Assembly (NCBI RefSeq): GCF_026240945.1
Contig: NZ_JAPFPY010000034.1
Location: 1 to 64,000 of the forward strand
DNA from: Mycolicibacterium sp. J2
Lineage (GTDB): Bacteria; Actinomycetota; Actinomycetes; Mycobacteriales; Mycobacteriaceae
Reading direction: 5' to 3'
DNA length: 64,000 bases
Each line of letters starts with the position of its first letter. Position 1 is the stretch's first letter. The position numbers were made by a program, and so were the translations under genes. The notes under the pieces are model-generated. The model worked only from the letters and a program-made list of their open reading frames with translations. It was not told the origin of the DNA and ran no database searches. Positions 36,089-45,260 of the stretch are shown one piece after another.

Positions 36089-36919
36089 CTAACCGATCGG
36101 CCGGTACGCACTGAGAACCGCGGTCCGGTACCAACCCTCGCGATTGCGGATCTGGATTCCGACCAGGTTCTGGGCATTCACCCGGCTGTCGATGACGTGT
36201 TGGTCGTCCATGAAGATGACGACATGCGAAGCCTCGTTCGGGTTTCCGTCAGGATGCAGGAAGAGCAGATCACCGGGCTGGAACGGACCTTCTCGGGGGA
36301 TTGCCTGCCCCATCGGACCAGCTGTGCCGGCGAATTGCTGGTGCACATCGCCGCTGAACTTGATCCCCAAACCGTAGTTGTAGACCCAAGCGGTGAAATT
36401 CGAACAGTCCAGGCCACGTCCAGCGGCCCATTCGATCGTCGTATCGGAGGCATCCACGTCGGGATTCTCCTCTGGTGCACCCGCATACGTCGACATGGTG
36501 AGATTCCAGCCGGGAATGTGGTGATGGCGATACTGCAATCCGAGCGGGTTGTCGGGGGCGTTGATGTAACGCATCGCGACGGCGAGGATGCGTTCCCGCT
36601 TCCACGTGGTGGCGTCGCATCCCGCGTCGGTGGGGATCTCCGGTGCCGGCAGGGCATCTGCCGCCGGCCCCCAGCCCTGATTGATGTAGTGCCCGTCGGC
36701 ACCGGTCTCGTACCAGCGTGCGGCCGGGACTTGCGTTTGGGGAAGGCCATCACGGGCGGCGAAATCCGCGGTCAGCGAATTCTGGTTGCACGAGAAGGGA
36801 TACGACGGCTGGCCGTCGTCGCCGTGCGACATGCCGGCGGGCGCTGCCGCGGTCATGGCGATGCCAACCGCGCAGGCGACAGGCAGGACCCGGGCGACAA
36901 ACGCCAATCGATGTGTCAC
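36089..36919 (-). CDS. Secreted NlpC/P60-like peptidase
   Basis: 276 residues from GTG 36919, with AGGGGAG upstream; the longer frame to 36961 is less likely. Residues 1-30 (RLAFVARVLPVACAVGIAMTAAAPA) form a signal peptide. The catalytic cysteine sits in GLDCSNFTAWVYN, and the histidine probably in EASHVVIFMDD. These are the Cys/His of the papain-like NlpC/P60 fold that cuts peptidoglycan peptides. A long N-terminal segment rich in Pro/Gly precedes the domain. Stands alone with its own promoter; the substrate bond is not known. Confidence 0.78.
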   Translation of the reverse strand: MTHRLAFVARVLPVACAVGIAMTAAAPAGMSHGDDGQPSYPFSCNQNSLTADFAARDGLPQTQVPAARWYETGADGHYINQGWGPAADALPAPEIPTDAGCDATTWKRERILAVAMRYINAPDNPLGLQYRHHHIPGWNLTMSTYAGAPEENPDVDASDTTIEWAAGRGLDCSNFTAWVYNYGLGIKFSGDVHQQFAGTAGPMGQAIPREGPFQPGDLLFLHPDGNPNEASHVVIFMDDQHVIDSRVNAQNLVGIQIRNREGWYRTAVLSAYRPIG

Positions 36920-37037
36920 CGAAGCTCCCCTCTTACGCGCAGCCGCGCGTGAATGGGCCAATCCTAAGCAGCAGGCACCACTTTGCGTGGCAAGTTCGTC
37001 AGGACGTGCCCCGTGCCGAGCGACCCGACCGAGTCTG

Positions 37038-38375
37038 CTAGTGAAGGATGTCAGTTTCGATGAGTCGGCGAACTGTGGTCAGTGCGCCTGGAAGGGCATC
37101 CAGGTTGGCGGAGCCCAGCGCCAAGCGGAGCGCTTGTGGCGCTTCGATCGTCGTGCTGAAGGGTTCGGCGGTGCTGATCGAGATGTGCACGCGCTCCAGT
37201 GCCGCCGCGATCCGATCTGCCCGGCCACCTGGCGGTAACGGTATCCAGGTGAAGTACGAGCAGGGGTGCGCCAGCTGGGCGAGGGGTTCGAGCGACTCCC
37301 TGGCGAGCGTCTGCCTGAGGGTCGCATCTCGCCGCTTCTGCGTCTCGAGCCGGGTGACCGTGCCGTTCTGCAGCCAGTACGAGGCGATTGCGGCGGTAAT
37401 GGCCGGTGTGTTCCATGCGGTCGCGCGAATAATGCGTTCGATGGCGCGCATCCGCGACGGCGGTGCGCTGACGAAGCCGACGCGCAGTCCAGTGGCAACG
37501 TTCTTCGATAACCCGGACACGTACACAGTCACGTCGGGAGCGATCGCGGCCAGAGGTGGCGGCGGTTGGTCGACGAGGTAGGCATAGGAGGCGTCTTCGA
37601 TGACGAGCAGCCCGTGTGTACGGGCAATGGCGATCAACTGGTGGCGGGCGTCATGGTCGATGACCCATCCCAGCGGGTTGTGCAGCGTGGGCATCGAGTA
37701 GACCGCGCGCACGGGTCTGCGCCGGCACAACGTCTGCAGCGCGTCGAGGTCTGGACCATTCGATGTCGTTGGAAGAGGAGCCAACTCGAGGCGTAGAGCC
37801 TCGGCCAACACCTTGAAACCGGGATAGGTCAGGGCGTCGACGGCGACCACGTCCCCTGGTCGCAGAAAGGCCAGGGCGGTGACGGCCAGACCGTGTTGCG
37901 CTCCGTTGACAATCGCGACGCAATCCGGTGAGACGTCGAGACCCCGATCCAGCAGATGGGTGGCCACCGCGGCCCGGTCTCGTTCCCGTCCACCGTGGGG
38001 CTGGTAATGCATCAACGACACCAGGTCCCCGGATCCAGCCAGTTCCTGCAGCGCCTGGCGCAACAGGTCAGCTTGATCGGGCAGGATCGGATAGTTGAAG
38101 TTCAGGTCAACGGCGTTGGGGGCGAGAACCTTCTGATCGATGCCGTGACCGGGAGGAAGCGTCAGATCGCGGACAAATGTGCCGCGACCCCTCTCACAGC
38201 TGACCAGCCCCATCGCCTCGAGCTCGGCGTACACCCGCGTGGCAGTGGCCACCGCGATACCCTTCTCGGCGGCCAGGTGTCGGTGGGTGGGCAATTGCGT
38301 TCCAGCGCGCAGGTTTCCGGTTCGGATGTCAGCGGCGAAAGCGTCGACGATGGACTTGTACCGGGCGGTGGGCAC
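37038..38375 (-). CDS. MocR-type GntR regulator with aminotransferase domain
   Basis: 445 residues. Residues 1-70 form a GntR winged HTH (TQLPTHRHLAAEKGIAVATATRVYAELEAMG). From residue 90 on it is a class I aminotransferase-like domain with the PLP lysine in SGLSKNVATG and NPLGW near residue 230. In this family PLP binding usually controls DNA binding rather than catalysis. The divergent DJ-1/PfpI gene is the likely target, from an 86-bp shared promoter region. Confidence 0.88.
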   Translation of the reverse strand: MPTARYKSIVDAFAADIRTGNLRAGTQLPTHRHLAAEKGIAVATATRVYAELEAMGLVSCERGRGTFVRDLTLPPGHGIDQKVLAPNAVDLNFNYPILPDQADLLRQALQELAGSGDLVSLMHYQPHGGRERDRAAVATHLLDRGLDVSPDCVAIVNGAQHGLAVTALAFLRPGDVVAVDALTYPGFKVLAEALRLELAPLPTTSNGPDLDALQTLCRRRPVRAVYSMPTLHNPLGWVIDHDARHQLIAIARTHGLLVIEDASYAYLVDQPPPPLAAIAPDVTVYVSGLSKNVATGLRVGFVSAPPSRMRAIERIIRATAWNTPAITAAIASYWLQNGTVTRLETQKRRDATLRQTLARESLEPLAQLAHPCSYFTWIPLPPGGRADRIAAALERVHISISTAEPFSTTIEAPQALRLALGSANLDALPGALTTVRRLIETDILH

Positions 38376-38461
38376 TGCGCCAGTGTATGCATGACAATTC
38401 TTTGGCCGTCATCGATCGTCGGTTTTACGGTGGCACCTCCACACAAGAAGAGGATCTCGTC

Positions 38462-39085
38462 ATGCACATCGCCATCCTGACGTTCGAGGGCTTCAACGAA
38501 CTGGACTCGCTGATCGCATTGGGCCTGCTCAACCGGGTCACCGATGAGGACTGGAGGGTCACCATCGCCACCCCTTCTCCTCGGGTCAGGTCGATGAACG
38601 GGGTGGTCATCGAGCAGATGTCGAGCCTGGAGGAGGCGGTCGCTGCCGACGCGGTCGTCGTCGGCAGCGGCATCGCGACCCGCGAGGTCGTCGAGGACCG
38701 GGCCATCATGGACGTCCTGAAAGGCCTTGACCCGCAACGTCAGCTGATCGCCGCGCAATGCTCGGGGGCGCTTGTGCTGGCCAAGCTAGGCCTCCTTCAC
38801 GGCGTGCCGGCGTGCACCGATCTCACGACCAAGCCGTGGGTGGTCGCTGCGGGTGTCGACGTACTGAATCAACCGTTTTTCGCCAGCGGAAACGTTGCCA
38901 CCGCTGGTGGGTGTCTTGCGTCGCACTACCTCGCCGCCTGGATCATCGCTAGGCTGCGCGGCCAGGACGAGGCGGCGGAGGCATTGCACTATGTCGCCCC
39001 GGTCGGCGAAAAGCAGGAGTACGTCGAGCGGGCCTGGCGCAACATCGCGACCTATCTCCCACATGGGGTTGCCGCCCTCAGCTAG
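38462..39085 (+). CDS. DJ-1/PfpI-family protein
   Basis: 207 residues from ATG 38462 (MHIAILTFEGFNELD); an upstream ATG at 38387 would cover the divergent promoter. The nucleophile elbow reads AAQCSGALVLAKLGLL, so the conserved cysteine is present, with an acidic residue in the FEGFNELD loop. Members include isonitrile hydratases, glyoxalases and AraC-fused sensors; the reaction here is unknown. Regulated probably by the divergent MocR protein. Confidence 0.82.
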   Translation: MHIAILTFEGFNELDSLIALGLLNRVTDEDWRVTIATPSPRVRSMNGVVIEQMSSLEEAVAADAVVVGSGIATREVVEDRAIMDVLKGLDPQRQLIAAQCSGALVLAKLGLLHGVPACTDLTTKPWVVAAGVDVLNQPFFASGNVATAGGCLASHYLAAWIIARLRGQDEAAEALHYVAPVGEKQEYVERAWRNIATYLPHGVAALS

Positions 39086-39168
39086 GAGGCCCGCCACCAG
39101 CGCACACCGGCAACGCCATCGGAAGTTGTTCGCTTACCGCTGTCTCGCCATCAGAACAAAACCGCTCC

Positions 39169-39561
39169 CTAGCCGCCGTTGCGGTTGAAACCGTTTCCAC
39201 CGAACGGGCGCGTCGGCGCCACCGTTACGGTCTGCGTCGACGTCTGTATCGATGTCGCGACGGATGTTTCAGTCTGCGTGGCTGTTTCGGTGTTGGTTAC
39301 GGTCTGTGGGTCCTGGGTCTGGACCCCAGTCTGGGGCGCCTGGGTCTCGGTGACGGTCTGCTGCGGTTGCCCACCGCCACCAGAGTTGTACTGGTGGTGC
39401 GTCGCCGGAGCCGCAGTCGTCGTCGTGGTCGTCGGCGTCGGCGTCGAGGTGACAGTGACGGTCGTGGGGCTCGTGGCGTCTTTGGTGCCGCACGCCACCG
39501 CGCCGAGCACCACCACCGCTGAAACGGACGCCAACAGGCACGCCGAGCGAATGATCTTCAC
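39169..39561 (-). CDS. Small Thr-rich lipoprotein
   Basis: 130 residues. A signal peptide with lipobox (VVLGAVAC, Cys24) targets it for lipid modification and export. After the cysteine comes an extremely Thr/Pro/Gln-rich low-complexity chain (TVTVTSTPTPTTTTTT, then QT/ETx repeats) ending NGGN-type. It has no enzyme domain; it is probably an extended surface-anchored stalk, possibly glycosylated. It lies just before the point where the conserved CYP130 gene resumes. Confidence 0.75.
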   Translation of the reverse strand: MKIIRSACLLASVSAVVVLGAVACGTKDATSPTTVTVTSTPTPTTTTTTAAPATHHQYNSGGGGQPQQTVTETQAPQTGVQTQDPQTVTNTETATQTETSVATSIQTSTQTVTVAPTRPFGGNGFNRNGG

Positions 39562-39809
39562 AGAAGATATGTCTAGCTATCGACGGGTGCAATTGCCATG
39601 AGCCACAACGCTGCTAGCACGTACAGTGCGCTGTGAGAAAGCTCGCCATCTCCTGCAAATCGAGCAAGGTACGTGATATCGAACCGCGTCGAAAGTTGTT
39701 AACTTTTCAGACAGCACAGACTCGTGTCACAGCTCGCACACATGCAGGCTCCCCAACTGCCAGCTACACACCCATTGACATTATCCGCTAGCTGTCGTAC
39801 ACATGAGAC

Positions 39810-41039
39810 ATGAATATCCAGGTGTCTCACGCTCCCCGCTTCCAGCTGGCCGGTGCCGACACCTGGGCCGACCCATTCCCGATGTACGCGGCGCTGCGTG
39901 ACCACGACCCGGTTCATCACGTGGTCCCCGACGATCCGGCGCACGACTACTGGGTGCTGTCGCGGCATGCCGACATCTGGGCCGCCGCGCGCGACCACCA
40001 GACGTTCTCCTCGGCACAGGGACTCACCGTCAACTACGGTGAGCTGGAATTGATTGGCCTGCAGGACAATCCGCCGATGGTCATGCAGGATCCACCAGTG
40101 CACACCGAGTTCCGCAAACTGGTGTCGCGCGGCTTCACCCCGCGCCAGGTGGAAGCCGTCGAGCCCAAGGTTCGCCAATTCGTCGTCGATCGCATCGAGG
40201 GGCTGCGGTCGACCGGCGGCGGCGACATCGTCACCGAGCTGTTCAAACCGCTGCCGTCGATGGTGGTGGCGCACTACCTCGGCGTTCCGGACGAGGACCG
40301 CGACCAATTCGACGGCTGGACCGAGGCGATCGTCGCCGCCAACACCACCGAGGGCGGGATCGGCGGAGCGCTGGAAACCCTGGGCGACGCCCTCGGCTCG
40401 ATGACGGCGTACTTCACCGCGCTCATCGAGCGGCGGCGCGCCGAACCGCAGGACGACACGGTGTCGCACCTGGTGGCCGCGGGCATCGGCGCCGACGGCG
40501 ATATCGCCGGGGTGCTGTCCATCCTGGCCTTCACCTTCACCATGGTGACCGGCGGCAACGACACCACCACCGGCATGCTCGGTGGTTCCGTGCAACTACT
40601 GCACCGCAATCCCGACCAACGACGTCTGCTGGCAACCGATCCCGCCCTGATCCACGACGCCGTCGACGAGCTGCTCCGCCTGACCTCCCCGGTGCAGGGC
40701 CTGGCCCGCACCACCACGCGGGACGTCACCATCGACGACACCTCCATTCCCGCGGCACGAAAGGTGTTGCTGCTCTACGGCTCCGGCAACCGGGACGAAC
40801 GCCAGTACGGCCCGGACGCTGCCGAGCTGAACGTCACCCGCCGGCCGCGCAACATCCTGACCTTCAGCCACGGCGCGCACCATTGCCTGGGCGCCGCGGC
40901 GGCCCGCATGCAATCCCGGGTGGCGCTGGAGGAACTACTCACCCGCATACCGGAATTCAGCGTCGACGAAGAAGCCATTGTGTGGGCCGGCGGCAGCTAC
41001 GTGCGCCGACCACTGTCCATACCGTTCACAGTAGGCTGA
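39810..41039 (+). CDS. cyp130: Cytochrome P450, CYP130-like
   Basis: 409 residues. The I-helix oxygen-binding motif GGNDTTT starts at residue 248, the ExxR pair is in DELLRLTS, and the haem ligand is Cys359 in FSHGAHHCLG. Length is normal for a soluble bacterial P450, which needs ferredoxin and a reductase encoded elsewhere. The order P450-TetR-acyltransferase-DeaD matches CYP130 (Rv1256c) and its neighbours. The natural substrate of CYP130 is not known. The TetR gene begins four bases after its stop. Confidence 0.87.
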   Translation: MNIQVSHAPRFQLAGADTWADPFPMYAALRDHDPVHHVVPDDPAHDYWVLSRHADIWAAARDHQTFSSAQGLTVNYGELELIGLQDNPPMVMQDPPVHTEFRKLVSRGFTPRQVEAVEPKVRQFVVDRIEGLRSTGGGDIVTELFKPLPSMVVAHYLGVPDEDRDQFDGWTEAIVAANTTEGGIGGALETLGDALGSMTAYFTALIERRRAEPQDDTVSHLVAAGIGADGDIAGVLSILAFTFTMVTGGNDTTTGMLGGSVQLLHRNPDQRRLLATDPALIHDAVDELLRLTSPVQGLARTTTRDVTIDDTSIPAARKVLLLYGSGNRDERQYGPDAAELNVTRRPRNILTFSHGAHHCLGAAAARMQSRVALEELLTRIPEFSVDEEAIVWAGGSYVRRPLSIPFTVG

Positions 41040-41043
41040 ATCC

Positions 41044-41616
41044 ATGCCGGACTGGCTTGCCGAGCGGCGCACCGAAGCCGCCGCCGAACGCATCCTCGAC
41101 GCCGCCGACGACCTGTTCACCCGGCAGGATGCCGCGACCGTCGGCATGAACGACGTCGCCAGGGCGGCCGGCTGCTCGCGGGCCACGCTCTACCGCTACT
41201 TCGAGAACCGCGACGTGCTCTACACGGCCTACGTGCACCGGCAAACCCACCAGGTGTTCACCGAGATCGCCGATCAGCTCACCGGATTGACCGACCCGGA
41301 CGAACGATTGGTCACCGGCATGCTCGCCGCCTTGGCCCGGGTGCGCGAAACCCCGGCCCTGGCATCGTGGTTCGCCAACACCCAGCGCCCGATCGGTGGC
41401 GATATGGCCGAGCGCTCGGAGGTGATCCTCGCTCTGGTCACCGCTTTCCTCGGCGGCGACGGCGATGACGCCGAGCTGCGGGCGCGCTGGGTGATTCGGA
41501 TTTTGGTGTCGCTATTGCTCTTTCCCGGCCGCGACGCCGCCGACGAGCGCGCCATGCTGGAGAGCTTCGTGGTCCCGACGGTCCGGGTCAGGCGGCCCAG
41601 TAGGCGCGCGCCTTGA
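41044..41616 (+). CDS. TetR-family regulator of the CYP130-like gene
   Basis: 190 residues. The HTH (ATVGMNDVARAAGCSRATLYRYF, about residues 35-58) is typical; the C-terminal domain is variable. It corresponds to Rv1255c and is co-transcribed with the P450 gene, so it probably autoregulates that unit. Its last 29 bases overlap the 3' end of the convergent siderophore-interacting gene, an antisense arrangement that could couple their expression. Confidence 0.85.
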   Translation: MPDWLAERRTEAAAERILDAADDLFTRQDAATVGMNDVARAAGCSRATLYRYFENRDVLYTAYVHRQTHQVFTEIADQLTGLTDPDERLVTGMLAALARVRETPALASWFANTQRPIGGDMAERSEVILALVTAFLGGDGDDAELRARWVIRILVSLLLFPGRDAADERAMLESFVVPTVRVRRPSRRAP

Positions 41617-42301
41617 GTGAGCGTTTCGGAATCTTGTAGTTCTCGCGCAGCACCTTGGCCACCGCGCGGGTGGTGCGGTTGTCGCAGGCGACCCAACCGA
41701 AATGCTCGGAGGCGTCGAACGCCGCCGCGGCCACCGCCTCGACGAGCGCCTCCCCCGCGTTCTTGCGGTCCACCCAGATGGGACCCGGCCGCGCCACGGG
41801 CAGCTCACGGTCGTCTTCGTGAGCGGATTCCAGGAACACCTTGGCGGGCGCGTCGCCGATCGCTGCCAGCAGCGAGTTGATGGCGGGCAGCGACGCGGTA
41901 TCGCCGACGATGACATACCCCTGCGGCGCGGGGGCGGGCAACACGAAATCGCTGCCCAGCACGGTCACCTCGAGCACGTCGCCGGGCTGCGCCTCGATGG
42001 CCCACCGGGTGGCCAGCCCGTCGTGCAGCGCGAAGTCGATATCCACGGTGCCGGCCACCGCGTCCGGATTGACCAACGTGTACCCGCGCTGATGCGATTT
42101 GGCACCGTCGGGAAACCACCCGCGGATCCACATGGTCGGATGGACGGGACGGTCGGCCAGCAATTCGGCTGCGGTGAAGTGCAGGCGCAGGTAATGGGGG
42201 GTGATCTGGGTCCGCCCGGTCACCGTCAGTTCGTAGTCGCCGCCACGCCACAGCTTGACCAGCGCGCCGGACAGGCCGCGGGACGGTTTCTGCTCGGACA
42301 A
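41588..42301 (-). CDS. Siderophore-interacting protein (ferric-siderophore reductase)
   Basis: 237 residues. The N-terminal FAD-binding barrel (ITPHYLRLHFTAAEL, then HQRGYTLVNPD) and the C-terminal NAD(P)-like part (YVIVGDTASLPAINSLL) are those of ViuB-type proteins, which reduce Fe(III) in imported siderophores to release iron. An IdeR-type iron box lies 29-47 bp upstream of the start. It is not present in the M. tuberculosis version of this locus, so it is an insertion between TetR and acyltransferase. Confidence 0.9.
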   Translation of the reverse strand: MSEQKPSRGLSGALVKLWRGGDYELTVTGRTQITPHYLRLHFTAAELLADRPVHPTMWIRGWFPDGAKSHQRGYTLVNPDAVAGTVDIDFALHDGLATRWAIEAQPGDVLEVTVLGSDFVLPAPAPQGYVIVGDTASLPAINSLLAAIGDAPAKVFLESAHEDDRELPVARPGPIWVDRKNAGEALVEAVAAAAFDASEHFGWVACDNRTTRAVAKVLRENYKIPKRSLKARAYWAA

Positions 42302-42329
42302 TGCAGCCCCCTCGATCCCGATGGATTAC

Positions 42330-42348
42330 TTAGGGCAGCATAACCTAT
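42330..42348. promoter_or_regulatory. IdeR-type iron box
   Basis: TTAGGGCAGCATAACCTAT matches 14 of 19 positions of the mycobacterial IdeR consensus TTAGGTTAGGCTAACCTAA. It lies just before the siderophore-interacting gene and after the acyltransferase stop. Repression under iron sufficiency is the expected role. Confidence 0.7.
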
Positions 42349-42350
42349 CC

Positions 42351-43487
42351 TTACCGCACGCGGGTGACCCGGTGCAGCAGCCAGGCCAGCGGAATGGTGA
42401 CCACCATGGTCCAGAAGAACAGCCACCACATCGGGCCGGTGTATACCGGGCGCTGCAGGATCTCAACCATCACGATTTCCATCAGGACCAGGTGGGTGAG
42501 GAAGATCTCGTAGGAGATCTCGCCGAGGAACACCATCGGCCTGCTGCCCAGCAGCCGGGAATACCAGCCCCGATTGCCCAGGGCCAGCGGCGCCACCACC
42601 AACGTGGCGATGACGGCATAAAAGATGGTCTTGACCACGGCCTCACCGAGCTTGGTCGGCGAGGTCGTCGGCTCACCGGCAATCGGCGTGGAGGCGATGA
42701 GGTAGCTGACCAACGCCAGCGGAAGGCACACCACGGCATAAGCCCGGACCCGCATCGCCTGCAACACCGCCAACAGCATGCCGCCCAGGAACCAGGCCAG
42801 ATAGGTCGGCAACCACAACCGCGCACCGTCGGGCAGTCCGTGGGTGGTGTGCACCAACGCCAGCCACGCCGGGCTGATCAACGCCAGTCCGAAGAGCCCG
42901 GCAAGCAGCGGGCCGGGCCGCCAGCGCCGTCGGCACAACACCACCAGCAGCAGCCATGCCAGCGCCGGAAGCGCCACGTAGAACGCCGCCTCCACCGCCA
43001 GGCTCCACATCTGGGTGAGCCCCTGATGCAGATAGGAGAACAGGTAGTTGTCGGTGTAGATCTGGGTCAGGGTCAGGTTGCGCAGCAGGCCGATCCAGTT
43101 GTGGCCGGGATTGGGTCCCGCCTCGCGGAAGTGGTAGACGGCGTAGGCCGCCAACACCGTGACGACGTAGGCGGGCATGATGCGGCGCACCCGGTGCCAA
43201 GCGTACCGACGTACCGACGGCGGCCGATCCCCCGCCGCGGCGCGATCCACCCAGGGCTTGAACAACAGGTAACCCGACAGCACGAAGAAGATCGGCACGC
43301 CGATCTCCGCGCGGGACAGCAGCAAGCCGACGTAGCCGTCGTTGTACCTGCCGGTGGTGTAGGCCGCATGGGTGAGCACCACCAGGATCGCGGCCAAAGC
43401 CCGCACACCGGTGAGTGACGCGATGCGGTCGACCGTGGTGACCGACTCCAGACCACCCTGATCGGCAATTCCGGATTGCAGCGTCAC
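42351..43487 (-). CDS. Membrane acyltransferase (acyltransferase 3 family)
   Basis: 378 residues with about ten membrane helices. The family N-terminus SLTGVRALAAILVVLTHAAY carries the conserved Arg-Ala and His, and the IFFVLSGYLLFKPW segment follows. Such proteins O-acylate extracytoplasmic sugars or lipids. It matches Rv1254 in place. The start overlaps the DeaD stop by four bases, so the two are co-transcribed. The acceptor is not known. Confidence 0.87.
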   Translation of the reverse strand: MTLQSGIADQGGLESVTTVDRIASLTGVRALAAILVVLTHAAYTTGRYNDGYVGLLLSRAEIGVPIFFVLSGYLLFKPWVDRAAAGDRPPSVRRYAWHRVRRIMPAYVVTVLAAYAVYHFREAGPNPGHNWIGLLRNLTLTQIYTDNYLFSYLHQGLTQMWSLAVEAAFYVALPALAWLLLVVLCRRRWRPGPLLAGLFGLALISPAWLALVHTTHGLPDGARLWLPTYLAWFLGGMLLAVLQAMRVRAYAVVCLPLALVSYLIASTPIAGEPTTSPTKLGEAVVKTIFYAVIATLVVAPLALGNRGWYSRLLGSRPMVFLGEISYEIFLTHLVLMEIVMVEILQRPVYTGPMWWLFFWTMVVTIPLAWLLHRVTRVR

Positions 43488-45166
43488 GAGTCCTTGCGGC
43501 GTGGCTTGTGCGGGCGGTCCGGCTGCAGGTTGATCAGCACACCCTGGATACGGGTGTTCTCCAGTTTCTTGTAGACCTCACGCGGCAGCTTGGCGGGTAG
43601 CTCGACCAGCGAATGGTCGACCTTGATGTTGATGTGGCCGAAATCGCTGCGGTTCAGCCCGCCCTCGTTGGCAATGGCCCCGACGATCGCGCCGGGCGCC
43701 ACCTTGTGCCGTTTGCCCACCGCGATGCGGTAGGTCGCCAGATCGGTCCGGGTGCTGTGCTTCTTACGCCCCGGCCCATCCTCGCGCGGCGCCCGCTCGG
43801 TGCGCTCCTTGCGCTTCTCCGGCGGCGGCTCGGTCATCAGGAAGGCTTCGCCGTCACGGGACAACAGCGCGAGCGCCGCCGCGATGTCGGCCATCGGGAC
43901 GTCGTGATCGCGCGCGTAGTCCTCGATGAGTCGGCGGAACAGGTCGATGCCCGCGCCGTTGAGGGCGTCGGTGATCGAGTCGCGGAACTTCTCGACACGC
44001 TGCGCGTTGACATCGTCCACCGAGGGCAGCTGGATCTCGACGAGCTTCTGCCGGGTGACCCGCTCGATCGAATTGAGCAGGTGGCGCTCGCGCGGAGTCA
44101 CGAACAGCATGGCGTTACCCGAACGCCCGGCGCGCCCGGTACGGCCGATGCGGTGCACATACGACTCCGGGTCGTGCGGGATGTCGTAGTTGACCACGTG
44201 GCTGATGCGTTCGACATCCAGGCCGCGGGCGGCCACGTCGGTGGCCACCAGGATGTCGATGGACCCGCTCTTGAGCGAGGCGATGGTGCGCTCACGCTGG
44301 GTCTGCGGGATGTCGCCGTTGATGGCGGCCGCGGCGAATCCGCGCGCACGCAGCTTCTCGGCGACTTCTTCGGTGGCCTGCTTGGTGCGGACGAAGACGA
44401 TCATCGCGTCGCCCTCTTCGACCTCCAGCAGCCGGGTCAGCGCGTCCATCTTGCGCGGGTAGGACACCTGCAGGTAGCGCTGGGTGATGTTCTCGGCGGT
44501 CTGCGTCTTCGCCTTGACGGTGACCTCGACCGGATCGTGCAGGTACTTGGAGGTGATCTTCTTGATCGCCGGCGGCATGGTCGCCGAGAACAGGGCGACC
44601 TGCTTGTACTCGGGGGTGTCGGCCAGGATGCGCTCGACATCCTCGGCGAAGCCCATCTGCAGCATCTCGTCAGCCTCGTCGAGCACCAGGTAGTCCAGAT
44701 GCGACAGGTCCAGGCTGCCCTTCTCCAGATGGTCGATCACCCGGCCGGGCGTGCCGACCACGACCTGTGCGCCGCGGCGCAGGCCGGCCAGCTGCGGGCC
44801 GTACGACGAACCGCCGTAGATCGGAAGCACCTGGATGGCGGGCAGGTGCGCGCCGTAGCGGCCGAAGGCCTCGGCGACCTGCAGCGCGAGTTCCCTGGTC
44901 GGGGCCAGCACCAGAGCCTGGGTGTTCCTGCTTGTGGTGTCGATCTTGCTCAGGATCGGGATGGCGAAAGCCGCCGTTTTGCCGGTGCCGGTCTGGGCCA
45001 GCCCGACGACATCGGAGCCGGCCAGTATCGCCGGGATGGTGGCGGCCTGGATCGCCGACGGGGTCTCGTAGCCGACGTCGGTGACGGCCTGCAGCACCGA
45101 GGGGTGAATCTGCAGGTCAGCGAAGGTGGTTTCGGCGCCGGTCGCGCCGTCTTCAGGGGAAGTCAT
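43484..45166 (-). CDS. deaD: DEAD-box RNA helicase DeaD/CsdA
   Basis: 560 residues. RecA-like domain 1 has AQTGTGKTAAF (Walker A) and VLDEADEML; domain 2 has the SAT, ATDVAARGLD and HRIGRTGRAGRSG motifs. A charged linker near 440-475 precedes a DbpA-type RNA-binding domain (YRIAVGKRHKVAPGAIVGAIANEGGL). It helps ribosome assembly and mRNA turnover, especially in the cold. Synteny and sequence both fit DeaD (Rv1253). Confidence 0.95.
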   Translation of the reverse strand: MTSPEDGATGAETTFADLQIHPSVLQAVTDVGYETPSAIQAATIPAILAGSDVVGLAQTGTGKTAAFAIPILSKIDTTSRNTQALVLAPTRELALQVAEAFGRYGAHLPAIQVLPIYGGSSYGPQLAGLRRGAQVVVGTPGRVIDHLEKGSLDLSHLDYLVLDEADEMLQMGFAEDVERILADTPEYKQVALFSATMPPAIKKITSKYLHDPVEVTVKAKTQTAENITQRYLQVSYPRKMDALTRLLEVEEGDAMIVFVRTKQATEEVAEKLRARGFAAAAINGDIPQTQRERTIASLKSGSIDILVATDVAARGLDVERISHVVNYDIPHDPESYVHRIGRTGRAGRSGNAMLFVTPRERHLLNSIERVTRQKLVEIQLPSVDDVNAQRVEKFRDSITDALNGAGIDLFRRLIEDYARDHDVPMADIAAALALLSRDGEAFLMTEPPPEKRKERTERAPREDGPGRKKHSTRTDLATYRIAVGKRHKVAPGAIVGAIANEGGLNRSDFGHINIKVDHSLVELPAKLPREVYKKLENTRIQGVLINLQPDRPHKPRRKDS

Positions 45167-45260
45167 GTCAGGAGCAGTCTAGAGCGTGCGCGGCGTCACG
45201 CCCGGCAGAGTCGCGTCGCTGGTCCTGGGAAGTTGCGGACCGCAGGTACGGTTCGGTGTT

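Noticed and set aside
39240..39520. Valine-rich plus-strand protein opposite the Thr-rich lipoprotein
   Set aside because: The Val repeats are the complement of Thr codons; the minus strand frame has a proper signal peptide and lipobox.
42355..43418. Glutamine/histidine-rich plus-strand protein
   Set aside because: It is the antisense shadow of the membrane acyltransferase; hydrophobic helices on the minus strand are far more convincing.
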